Assembly (NCBI GenBank): GCA_965146665.1
Contig: CBCTHE010000001.1
Location: 1-64,000, forward strand
Source: Ructibacterium sp965146665
GTDB taxonomy: Bacteria; Bacillota; Clostridia; Monoglobales; Monoglobaceae
Length of the DNA stretch: 64,000 bases
Reading direction: 5' to 3'
In this document: one piece after another, positions 8,476-18,100 of the stretch
Layout: each line of letters begins with the position of its first letter
How positions within the stretch are numbered: the stretch's first letter is position 1
The notes under the pieces: model-generated
The model's database searches: none
What the model was told of the DNA's origin: nothing
The model's input: the letters and a program-made list of their open reading frames with translations, nothing else
Position numbers and translations under genes: made by a program

Positions 8476-10761
8476 TTATTTGGATGGGGTGTAGGCTTCC
8501 CGATATTTTCCCGGCGTGATTCCCTCAAATTTTTTGAACACCCGGATAAACGTCACAACATTGGTAAAACCCACTTCCTCCGTGATCTCTGCCAGGGTCT
8601 TTTTGGTGCTCTCAAGCAGCTGTTTGCTGTTCTCGATCCGTTCCCGGTTGATGTATTCCAGCAGGGCGATTCCCTGATCATCCTTGAACAGCTTGGAAAT
8701 GTAATGCGGTGTTTTGGAAAAACGCTCCCCAATGCTTGCAACATTCAAATTGGAGTCCGCATAGTTTTCCTTGACATAGCTCTTGATCTGTCCGACCAGA
8801 TTATCCTCTCCAAACAGAGAGGAGGTACGGTCACATATCACTTCCAGGAATCCCTTGACATTTTTCCGCAGTTCCACAACATCATTACAGAAAAGCAGCT
8901 TCTGCACCTGATAAATATCCTTCTGCGATATCATACCGCTGCTTTCCTTATAGATATCGTTGATCCCGCGGAGAATGACTGCCACAAAATCCACCACAAT
9001 GCCCTGCATATTATTCTTGCCAAGGCTTGCGTTCTCACGCAGAACTTCATCCACAATTCCCACCGCAGCGTCTGCATCCGCTGTCTTCATGGCGCGGATA
9101 AATTCCTGCTTTTGCTCATAGGTGAAATGATAAGTCTCATTGCTGCCGTCCACAATCTCCTCATAGCGCACAATTCTGTTTTCATTGGTAATGATCGCGT
9201 ATTCCATGGCATCCACAGCCTGCCTGTATGCCTCTGGAATATCAAAACAGCTGTTGGTCACCAGACTGATTGAAATACAGCAGGAAATATTAAAGTTTTC
9301 GTCAATCGCGCTGAGGAAGTCGTTCCCGTGTGCGATCAGCCTGTTTTCAATCTCAGCATTTTTCTCCTTTTCATCCGCAGAGACCAGCGCCGCCATCATA
9401 TCCTCACTCTCCACCATAAAGCACTGATAGGAGCCTTCGATGAGCTCGCTTGCAATGTTTTCAATGATGAAATTGACCAGATCAATGCGCTGTTCATCCC
9501 CTATGGTCTTATCATCGGCAAACAATGCCGTATAATCCCGCACATAGAAAAGCATAACCGCATACTTTCTGCCGCTGGTGTCACAGTTCATGGCCTGCAG
9601 GATCTTTTTCACAGAGGCATCGTCCTCAACCCGGCCCCGCAGAAAACGTCTCAGATAATTGTTGTGCATAATCCGGCTCTGACTGTCAATGGCTTTTTCC
9701 GCCACGGCCTGGGTCTTTAAGGTCTCAGTGAGTTTATCCTCAAGATACAAAAACTCGTTTCCGCGTTCGCGCGGCTCCGTTTCCTTTCCGAACATATTGA
9801 TCAGCTTGTTGATCGGTGAATACTGCTGCCTCAGAACCCACAGCATAATAACCGCACTGATGAGTATGGACAGGATAATCGCAATCACGGTCATTGCCCG
9901 CATTCTGGATACATCCGTGAACAAAACCCAATCCGGAAGAATATAAGCATACCGCCAGCCGACCACAGAAGAGGCCACAGCTGTCACTGCCTTGCCATTG
10001 CCAATCACCGAAACGGCACCGCCGCCGGCATTGCGGATCAACTCCAGATCCGCTTCCGCGACCTCGCCGCTGGCGGTCATAATCTGGTTCTCCTGATTCA
10101 ATACCACCACAAGCCCTTCAGAGCCATAAAACAGGCTCTCTTTGATCTGCATAAGCTTTTGCGGCACGATTTTGGCAAGAAAAATAACATCCTGATCCCG
10201 GTTATCCCCCCAGATCAATGGATTATAATACAGCAGATTCTGCATACCGTCCGCTGTTTTGTAATGCAGATAGTCGTTTCCCCCGCTCTGCACCTTTTCT
10301 TTCCACTGTTCAAAGGTAAGATCCGTTGCTCCAAGATCCGAGAAAAAGAGCTGTTCTGACACCGGCTCCTTTCCGCTGACCACAAGTCCTATCTTTCTGA
10401 AATAGATATAATAGTCCTCATATTCCGAGATATAGTCTTCAAACTTCCGAAGGTTTTGCACAGTCTGATACATCTCATACTGATAGCCGCTGGCCTCAGT
10501 ATTCCCCATCCCGGCTATTTTTTGAATACTGGAATTATAGGATAAATCAATATATGCATTGATCATATTCCGGAGCTGATCGTCCAATTCCCGCTTCAAA
10601 ATCTCCATGGAGTTCTGATTTACGTCCATGACCTTGTCCTCCAGCACGTGCTGGGACTGTACAAACACCACAGTGTTGAATAAGATCGGAGTTAATATCA
10701 TGAGTGTATAAGCGCAAACCCATAGGAACAGCACGCTTTTTCTATAGATTAACTTTTTCAT
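8476..10761 (-). CDS. Membrane-spanning AraC-family transcriptional regulator with extracellular sensor
   Basis: A 761-residue one-component regulator. One membrane helix at about 10-32 and another at about 286-310 (IAIILSILISAVIML) flank a ~250-residue extracytoplasmic domain that should sense a ligand. A cytoplasmic region follows, and an AraC double HTH sits at about 655-755 (LNVASIGERFSKTPHYISKLFK, then TLAEITEEVGFTNVVTFIRVFKK). Such proteins usually sit beside LplA-type sugar-binding protein genes in Firmicutes and activate carbohydrate uptake genes. Here it lies between the SLH/heparinase operon and the phosphoesterase and sugar-binding genes, so these are its likely targets (inference). 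An AAGGAGG SD lies 4 bp before the ATG. Its own promoter overlaps a 14-bp palindrome. Confidence 0.85.
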   Translation of the reverse strand: MKKLIYRKSVLFLWVCAYTLMILTPILFNTVVFVQSQHVLEDKVMDVNQNSMEILKRELDDQLRNMINAYIDLSYNSSIQKIAGMGNTEASGYQYEMYQTVQNLRKFEDYISEYEDYYIYFRKIGLVVSGKEPVSEQLFFSDLGATDLTFEQWKEKVQSGGNDYLHYKTADGMQNLLYYNPLIWGDNRDQDVIFLAKIVPQKLMQIKESLFYGSEGLVVVLNQENQIMTASGEVAEADLELIRNAGGGAVSVIGNGKAVTAVASSVVGWRYAYILPDWVLFTDVSRMRAMTVIAIILSILISAVIMLWVLRQQYSPINKLINMFGKETEPRERGNEFLYLEDKLTETLKTQAVAEKAIDSQSRIMHNNYLRRFLRGRVEDDASVKKILQAMNCDTSGRKYAVMLFYVRDYTALFADDKTIGDEQRIDLVNFIIENIASELIEGSYQCFMVESEDMMAALVSADEKEKNAEIENRLIAHGNDFLSAIDENFNISCCISISLVTNSCFDIPEAYRQAVDAMEYAIITNENRIVRYEEIVDGSNETYHFTYEQKQEFIRAMKTADADAAVGIVDEVLRENASLGKNNMQGIVVDFVAVILRGINDIYKESSGMISQKDIYQVQKLLFCNDVVELRKNVKGFLEVICDRTSSLFGEDNLVGQIKSYVKENYADSNLNVASIGERFSKTPHYISKLFKDDQGIALLEYINRERIENSKQLLESTKKTLAEITEEVGFTNVVTFIRVFKKFEGITPGKYREAYTPSK

Positions 10762-10848
10762 GATGCCTCCTTCTCCCTGCCGGTTCCTGCCATTTTTATC
10801 TGTTTTGCCTCATATTGCACAAAAATCATAGGGATAATTTGTATATGA

Positions 10849-10862
10849 TTAGTATATACTAA
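10849..10862. promoter_or_regulatory. Perfect 14-bp palindrome over the -10 box of the AraC gene
   Basis: TTAGTATATACTAA is a perfect palindrome covering the putative -10 box (10851-10856) of the regulator gene. A repressor or the regulator itself could bind here. The low complexity of the sequence makes chance occurrence possible. Confidence 0.4.
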
Positions 10863-10879
10863 ATCGACAAGATATGCAA
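10851..10879 (-). promoter_or_regulatory. Promoter of the AraC-type regulator gene
   Basis: TTGCAT (10874-10879) and TATACT (10851-10856), read on the minus strand, are spaced 17 bp apart and lie about 90 bp upstream of the ATG. Confidence 0.6.
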
Positions 10880-10942
10880 GAACAATTTTCCAAAAGAAGA
10901 ACCCAATTCTCATCTTTTTTCCTCATAATCCGACACAAAACC

Positions 10943-10973
10943 ACAAAAAAAGCGCCAGGCAAATGCCCGGCGC
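10943..10973 (-). terminator. Terminator at the end of the SLH/heparinase operon
   Basis: On the minus strand GCGCCGGGC-ATTT-GCCTGGCGC (one G-U pair) is followed by seven T residues. It starts about 20 bp past the heparinase stop codon. Confidence 0.85.
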
Positions 10974-10992
10974 CTTCCGTTTGTGTGCCGTA

Positions 10993-13900
10993 TTACTTCT
11001 TCTTTTCCAGTAACCGGTATACCACAACAAATGCCTCATCACGCTTTGTGTTCTGCTTCGGCGCGAAGGTACCGTCTGGCATACCGTTCATCAATCCGGA
11101 AGAGACCGCTTTTTCAATGCCCTCAGCTGCCCAGCCGCTTATCTGGTCCGCATCCTGGAACTGATCCAAATTGGATTGTCCCATATCAAGACCGGCCGTT
11201 TCCGCTGCCGCAGAAAGGATCTTTGCCATCTCCTCTCTCGTGATTGCCGCTTCGGGCAGGGCATTTCCATCCACGCCATTGAGCAAACCCTTGTCATAGG
11301 CCGCCTGCAGATAGTCCGCGTACCAATCGCCGCTCCGCACATCCGCAAAGCTTCCCTTGTATTCAGCGGGTTCCACGTCTAAGGCGCGCACCATCAGCGT
11401 GATAAATTCCGCCCTGGTGACCTCCTGATTCAACCCAAGGCTGTCCTCCGAAACACCATGGACGATTCCCCGGTCATAAAGACTCTCGATCTCCGCTTTT
11501 GCCCAATGCCCTTCCAATTCCTGCTTCATGCCGGAAGTGAGCTCCGGCTTTGAGGATTCTCCGGGCCGATCCGTGGGCTCCGCAGAGGGCTCTGTGCTTG
11601 GCTTTGGCGTACTGCTGACCGAAGGGCCGCCGCCGTGAACCGGCTTCTTGGTAGGCGTTGGCGCGGAGGTCGGTTCTACTGCCCCGGAATCATCCGGCTT
11701 GCCGCCAAAGTAGAGATAGTGCGCGGTTGCTGACGGCTTGACCTCGCTGTCATTGACCGATACCTTTTTAAAATTTTTGCCCTGGTTATAGAAATAGAAA
11801 TTATTTTTTGTTAAAACCTCTGTGGACAGCTGAGAACCATTAAGACTGCAGTATTCGCCGTCCCAGTCAATCGAAATCTCATTCACAGCGGTATCGCTGT
11901 GGAAAATCGTTTGACCGCTCTCCATATTTTTCACATAGGATGCATCCTGCGCAATCACGCTGATGGTATTCCCATTTTTATCCAGCTCGGCAAACAGCAT
12001 ACTTGCATCTGTGGCATGGCTTCCGACCGCTCCGGTCTGCACACCGCCGCTGTGCCGCACAAAATACTGATACCTCTGTGTGTCCTTTGACTTCTTATCG
12101 GTGACATAGAACTCATAGGCCGAATAGGTGTTCTCCTCCAGCCCGGCAACGGTCATGGGTTCGGTAACAATATCCTTCTCCTGCCCGATCTCACTGGGAT
12201 AAAGAATGGTATCCATGACACAGTTTCCGTCTGTCTTGGTCTCATAAACCGTGTAATCGGACCGCGAAAAACTTCCCTGGCCTTCTGAGAACCATCCGTC
12301 ATCCTTAATCACAGCCTGGGTGAACTTCTCAGGGGCAACCGGCGCCACAAGAAGGTTCACACCATTGGTGTTGACGACAGAGGTCTTTGTCTCCTGATCC
12401 ATGGAGGTATCCGCCTCCGGCAAATAGTGCCAGTACTGACTGTAGGTATTTGTGTTTGCGCCTGATGTGGGAACCAGATAGTCGCTGACCAGCCAGAAGC
12501 CCGGCTTTACAAACAGCACCTTTCTGGTATAGTTAGAGGCATTTCGGGTGGCCGCTGAGCGCATTTCCGCAAAGTCATAAGCCGTGTTTGTCTCCCAGCG
12601 GGGAATGGTGCCTCTGGCGGAGCCCGTGGTCTGGCCCCCGCCGTTTACCTCTACGACATTGTGGCCCTTGGCAGACTTCAGCCAGTTAACCGAATCACCG
12701 CCGCTATAGCTGCCGTACAGCGGATCCACCAGCAAATACTGTCCGTAGGCGGAGACGATCAGGTTGTTATCATCCTGATGGGCGTGGTTTCCCACGCCGC
12801 CCTCCACACTGCTGTAGAGATAGTTGGCCTTGTTTGACCAGTCCGTCCGCATAATAACCTTTTTTCCTTCCCCGTTATAGCAGACGGAGGTCACGGGCGG
12901 GGTATCCCCTTCCGCGCGGTCTGTACCGCCGAACAGCAGGTACGGGTCGCCGAATTTATCTCCCACATAATAGAGCCGCTTTGGAATATAGCCGGAACGG
13001 AAGCTGTAGCCGTCGCCCTCCTGATTGTCGATAAAGCCCGGCATACTGCAGTACATCATATACTGGGCCAGGGTTTGGATGCCCCGTTCAACCTCTGGTG
13101 TAAAGGGGTTTTCACCTTTGATTCCCGTGGTCTCCCACATTTTGATGGAGCCCAGGAAGGTATCCAGCGTATAGTCAGTATAGCCCAGCGCCAGCTCGTA
13201 GGAGGAGCCGTCATCCTGCAGAATCCAGTCCATGATTTTGGCATATTTGGTTTTCAAATCCGAGAACCACCGGCCCACATCCTTGAATTCCTGAAAGTTC
13301 AGGGCCACAGCATAGTGCCCCATCCGCTCCGAAGAACCCCAGTTACTGCCCGTCGTACAGAATTCGAGAAATTCATTCCCCTCAATCCACATATATTTCA
13401 TGAGTCCGGCGAAAATATCCGGCGTCATGTATTCGCTCTCTAAAAGCTGCATGATATAATGAGGCAGAACCTGTGCCCGCACCGCGATATCAAGATCCTT
13501 CAGATACCGCCCGTGCATGCCGGTCACGTTCAGAAAATCCATCAGCTGGCGCAGGGCCGTATAGGCATATTTCTCATCACCGGTTGCATTGTATACCTTG
13601 ACCAGCTTGTCAATCCAGGTATTAAACCGGAGAAGTTCTTCCATATAACGGGAACCCCAGTCTGACTGCCGCGTACCCGGCCCGGTCCAGCTCCAGCTCT
13701 CCAGCTGGTCGTAGGAGAATATGGTTGAAGCGCTGGTGTTGCTCCACGTCTTGTTTCCCTCTTCCCAGTTGGAGTCGTCAGAGTAGAACACCACAAATTC
13801 TTTTTTCTTGTCCGAAGCGCTGTTACTGCCATAGAGGTTCAGGGCGGCGCCTGTGACCGTGTCACTGCTCTTCAAGTTGGAAACATCAAACTTGATATAG

Positions 13901-15105
13901 GTCCTGGCCGTCTGACTGTTGACCAGCTTGGACTCATTGACCGCGGATTCCCGGGCCAGAAGGATCTCTTCTGTGCCATGTTTTTTGCCGGAATCACCGC
14001 CCGCCGTTATATAGGTATCCGCCAGAGCTGGAATTTCAATGGAGGTGCCGTTGACATTGACCGTAAGGGTCGGGCCGTTGGCGCCGGCCTCCTTGCTGGC
14101 AAATTCCGCAAGGCCGCCGTCCTTGTCCGTCGCCGTGATCAAAAAGGTCAGTTCCTGCCGGATCCCCTTGTATTTGTCCACTGTCTCGGTGACGTCACAC
14201 TCCAGTTCCTTTGGCGTACCGTCCACATAGGCCAGCAACAGTGGGGTCATGCCGCTGTTGGCATTGTACATATAGTTCTTGCAGAGCAAATCCGCTGTAA
14301 TGATGTCTTTTGCCGCGGTACTGGTGTCCTTGATTCGGTATCCATTCCGCTCCCGCAAAAGATAATAGGTGTAATAGGCCATTTTAGCGGACTCATAATC
14401 CCCTTTTTTCACCGAGGACTCGACATCCGCCAGACCGGGATAATTGTCATAGTCCAGCTTGCCGGAAATCTTCCATTTCTCTCCGACCGCATCCCACTCG
14501 CCGAAAAAGGTTTTGTCGGACATGGTGTAAAACCGTGATCTGCCGGAGCTTACAATCTGCTGGCGCGTATAGGGAATTGACGCTGAGAGGTTGTACAGGT
14601 TGGCCCCGTTATAGGACAGTATTTCAATGCCGTCCCCAGCATAGGGATCCCCCTTGAGCGGATATCCATAGGTGCTGGTAATGTACCCGTTCTCGTCCCG
14701 GGTGGGTTCGCCTTCCGGCGTGGTTTCCATGCCAGAGGCAAGCGTAACCGTCTCCGCTTCCGCGGCTTTCTCTTCTGCTTCCTCCTGTATGGCTGACTTC
14801 TCCGCCTCCTGCACCCGGTCTTCAACGGTGATAAGCGCTCCATCAGGCGGCGCCGTTTGAACCGCAGGCTCTGAAGCTTCGCTCCCAGATGGGAGCTGTA
14901 TCTCCGGGCCTGCCGGTTCTTCCGTTGCAGGCGTTGTCTCTGCCGGCGCCGCTGCGGCGCCGGCATTTGGCTGAGATATCACTGTTTCCACCGGCGCCTG
15001 CGGCAGGTCTTCGCCTGCCGCAAGGGCGTACAGCGGGATCGTGGAGGAAAGAATCGTTAGAACAAGCGCCGCTGCAATCTGCTTTCTGATCTTGTTTTCT
15101 GCCAT
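10993..15105 (-). CDS. SLH-anchored heparinase II/III-family polysaccharide lyase
   Basis: A 1370-residue exported enzyme with a signal peptide (about 1-30) and an Ala/Glu/Pro-rich spacer to about 120. A DNRLRE/CBM96-like module lies at about 365-455 (ADTYITAGG ... ARTYIKFDVSN), followed by an alpha/alpha-toroid (about 470-715) and the heparinase II/III beta-sheet domain (about 728-1035). The family hallmark GNHAHQDDNNLIV...DP is present. A Ser/Thr/Pro linker (about 1140-1188) leads to three SLH repeats (about 1190-1370) that should bind secondary cell-wall polymer. Such enzymes beta-eliminate uronic-acid-containing glycans (heparin, alginate, exopolysaccharides), but substrate cannot be read from sequence. 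Its SD overlaps the TAG stop of the upstream SLH gene, so translation is probably coupled. It is the last gene of the three-gene SLH operon. Confidence 0.88.
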   Translation of the reverse strand: MAENKIRKQIAAALVLTILSSTIPLYALAAGEDLPQAPVETVISQPNAGAAAAPAETTPATEEPAGPEIQLPSGSEASEPAVQTAPPDGALITVEDRVQEAEKSAIQEEAEEKAAEAETVTLASGMETTPEGEPTRDENGYITSTYGYPLKGDPYAGDGIEILSYNGANLYNLSASIPYTRQQIVSSGRSRFYTMSDKTFFGEWDAVGEKWKISGKLDYDNYPGLADVESSVKKGDYESAKMAYYTYYLLRERNGYRIKDTSTAAKDIITADLLCKNYMYNANSGMTPLLLAYVDGTPKELECDVTETVDKYKGIRQELTFLITATDKDGGLAEFASKEAGANGPTLTVNVNGTSIEIPALADTYITAGGDSGKKHGTEEILLARESAVNESKLVNSQTARTYIKFDVSNLKSSDTVTGAALNLYGSNSASDKKKEFVVFYSDDSNWEEGNKTWSNTSASTIFSYDQLESWSWTGPGTRQSDWGSRYMEELLRFNTWIDKLVKVYNATGDEKYAYTALRQLMDFLNVTGMHGRYLKDLDIAVRAQVLPHYIMQLLESEYMTPDIFAGLMKYMWIEGNEFLEFCTTGSNWGSSERMGHYAVALNFQEFKDVGRWFSDLKTKYAKIMDWILQDDGSSYELALGYTDYTLDTFLGSIKMWETTGIKGENPFTPEVERGIQTLAQYMMYCSMPGFIDNQEGDGYSFRSGYIPKRLYYVGDKFGDPYLLFGGTDRAEGDTPPVTSVCYNGEGKKVIMRTDWSNKANYLYSSVEGGVGNHAHQDDNNLIVSAYGQYLLVDPLYGSYSGGDSVNWLKSAKGHNVVEVNGGGQTTGSARGTIPRWETNTAYDFAEMRSAATRNASNYTRKVLFVKPGFWLVSDYLVPTSGANTNTYSQYWHYLPEADTSMDQETKTSVVNTNGVNLLVAPVAPEKFTQAVIKDDGWFSEGQGSFSRSDYTVYETKTDGNCVMDTILYPSEIGQEKDIVTEPMTVAGLEENTYSAYEFYVTDKKSKDTQRYQYFVRHSGGVQTGAVGSHATDASMLFAELDKNGNTISVIAQDASYVKNMESGQTIFHSDTAVNEISIDWDGEYCSLNGSQLSTEVLTKNNFYFYNQGKNFKKVSVNDSEVKPSATAHYLYFGGKPDDSGAVEPTSAPTPTKKPVHGGGPSVSSTPKPSTEPSAEPTDRPGESSKPELTSGMKQELEGHWAKAEIESLYDRGIVHGVSEDSLGLNQEVTRAEFITLMVRALDVEPAEYKGSFADVRSGDWYADYLQAAYDKGLLNGVDGNALPEAAITREEMAKILSAAAETAGLDMGQSNLDQFQDADQISGWAAEGIEKAVSSGLMNGMPDGTFAPKQNTKRDEAFVVVYRLLEKKK

Positions 15106-15116
15106 ATTGAATCCTC

Positions 15117-18100
15117 CTATTCGCTGATTCTGTTGATGATCTTGGCGGCCTCTGCGCGGACCGCGTTGTTCTTCGGCGCAAAGGATCCATCCTCATAGCC
15201 ATTGATCACACCATAGATCTGCATTGCTGTCACACTCTCCTGCGCATAATCCGCGATACTGTCCGCGTCGGTAAAGTTCTTGGCTTCGGAAACTTCCGTC
15301 AGTGTTTTCCCTACATAGTTCAGCGCCCTCATGCAGAGCACCGCCATATCCTCACGCGTCACCGGGCGTCCCTTTCCAAATTCCGTATCAGAAATACCGT
15401 TCACGATTCCTGCCTCCACTGCGGCTGCAATATAGGGATAGCACCAGTCATTGCTGTCCACGTCCGCGAAGGACGCGGTGCTGGCCTGGTTCTCCCGGAT
15501 TCCCAGCGCCCCCAGCAACATTTTCAGGAATTCCTCACGGCTGGTATTGTCCTCGGGACGGAACAGGCCTGTATCATCTCCGGAAACAATGTCCTTTGCC
15601 TTCAGCGCCTCAATGTCGTGATAAGCCCAGTGGCTCTTGGACACATCCCGGAAACTTCCCTCCACGGTGGTCTGGTTTCCATCCTCCGGATAGGCAACGT
15701 TTCCGGTATTAAAACCGCCGGAGCTGCTTCCGCTTCCGCCGCCGGAGCCGCCGCTACCCCCGGACGGGGTGCCGCCGCCACCTGAGCCGCCTGTGCCAAG
15801 GACGGAAATCCGTTTGGAATCCTCCGCGGACTCACCATTCAGGGTCGCTGTGATACGAAGAGTGCCATACTGTGTCTCCTTTCCCCGCTTCACCGCGCCG
15901 CTGTCAGAGAAGTATTCCGGAATACTGGACGAATAGGTGAAGGTGCTTCCATATTCTCCGCTGAGAGGGAGCGTAACGCTGGAGGTAAGACCGGTCAGGT
16001 CGCCGAGCTTTTCTTTCAAGAGAATAAGATCAGCTTCCGCCCTGGTCTTCTCTCCGCCTTTCAGGAAGACCTGTATTTCGTTCAGTCCTGTATTTCCGCT
16101 CTCTTTATCTGTTACGCGATACCGCACATACCGCCCTATGACCGGGCTGAAGGTCACCGTTTTGACCTCCGCACCGAGCGACTCGCCCTTGGCGGCCTGG
16201 GTCCAGTGCTTATTGTCTGTTGATACCTCAATCACAAAGGCCTTTACCGCATAGCGGTCCATAATCTCTGCTTCATGCAGGTCAACACGATTGATCACGG
16301 TATTTTTTCCGAGATCCACAGTCAGAGCCGGCGTATCATCCGCACGCAAAGTCTGCCAGGAGGTCCCAAAATTTCCGTCAACCGCCATGTTGGCACCGTG
16401 TCCGGTCAGGCTGTAGACACTCGATTCGGCCGTTTTGTCATAGGCCAGATTATCCGGATCCATATACAGCGCTGTCAGCGGGAATTCCCTGACTGCATAG
16501 ATTTCTGGGTTATCCTTCATGGCCAGCTTAAAGGTCAGCGTAAGGGCCGTATCCTCAGTAAACGCATCCCGTCTGAGCTTTCCTTCGTGGGTGAGAACCT
16601 CCGGATTGGAGCTGGTCCAGGTTACCGCCGTGTTGCCATAGGCGGTGTCAACCAGCGGAATATCCTTGGTCACATAGCCGTTCAGACTGTTCACCGCGCC
16701 GAAGTAATCCACCTGGTTCATAATGATTTCCGGAACCATGGCCTTGGTGACGCGGACGCCCGCGTTGTTCACAACAGCGGTGCCGGTGTTGGTATTCTTA
16801 TTGTTTGTATCATAAATATTTTTGATCTCAATGTAGGCAAAGTCCGTGGCGTCTTCACGGATGAATTTTAGCTCGCCCTGCGTCTGCCCATTTACGGTCA
16901 GGGTCATGGCCTTGGTCGCAAAGTTCACCCGGCATTCAACGTGAAGCGGCATTTCATTGGTACCCACGTCCACCCGTTTGTGGGTTGCGTCGCTGGCGTC
17001 AAGCGCGGTTCTGCCGACCGCGGTATAGCCTTTGCCTTTACTCTTGTCAACCCCGGTATACAGCGAGGTTATCCGGGAGCCGTTGCTTCCGTAAAAGACC
17101 ATTTCAATTTTTTTACAGTCCTCGGGCTCCAGAAGATCCGCATAAATGACACACTCCTCGCCGATGGTAAAACGCTTTCCGTCCAGCGTCGGATAAATCT
17201 TTACGCCGGGTCCATCTGTGGAGGTCCCCGCATTGGTGCGGTGGAGATACAGCTTGCTGTCCTTCATCTCAATGCTGCCGTTGCCGCCCACACCAAAGGG
17301 AACCGCATATTCCGGCAGGGCTGTGCCGCTGAAATCCGTCTCAAAGAAGGTATAATCCCCGGAAAACGGAACCGTGAGCCGGAAGGTGAACACCTTTTCA
17401 TAGGTTTGACCGCCGTAGTGGAAGGTCGCCGTCATGGAGACCTCTTTTTTCACCGTATCATCATGCTTCAGAATCTGGCCGCTGTTGCTGATATATTCCG
17501 GAGCTGAGGAGGTCCAGGTGATCGTCGTTCCATACAAACCTGTGGCCGGCGTTTTGATGTTTTCATTGAGTTCGTCTTTGCTGCCGGAAATCAGGTCAGA
17601 ATAGTCCAGCGCGTCCGCCGCCGCCTTCAGAATCACCTGCGGATCGTCCAGCTTCTTTACGGTCAAACGATAGGTTTTGGTCCATACAGCGCCGTCCTTC
17701 TGGAATACTGCCGACATGGTGACATCCCGGTCCGCATCAAAGGGCTGTTCCACCAGCGTACCGTCGCTGCGGATCAGAGCGGTGTCTCCGGATTTCCAGG
17801 TGATGGCAACCCCGTTCTGTTCTGCGGGCAGCGTGAGGTTTCCTGTCACATTTCCCGGCTCCGGTGTCAGATCCGTCGCCTGAACCTGTTCCATGGCCGC
17901 CTGGATTTCCGCCTCGTTTTTTATATAGTTTTCCTGCTCATAGAGCTTGACGGACACAACCTCAACGCTGTCGTTCTTAGCGGAACTCTCCTTCAAGCCC
18001 ACACTGACCGCCTGCAGGAAATAACTGCTTCCGCCCGCTATACTGGAGGCGTCAAATTCATACGGTGCAGCGCCATTTACAGAGATGGGCACCTTGTTGG

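Noticed and set aside
16275..17507. Long plus-strand open frames opposite the SLH scaffold gene, and similar antisense frames over most large minus-strand genes
   Set aside because: They are shadow frames caused by GC-biased codon positions. They have no SD or promoter, no recognisable domains, and lie wholly over well-supported genes.
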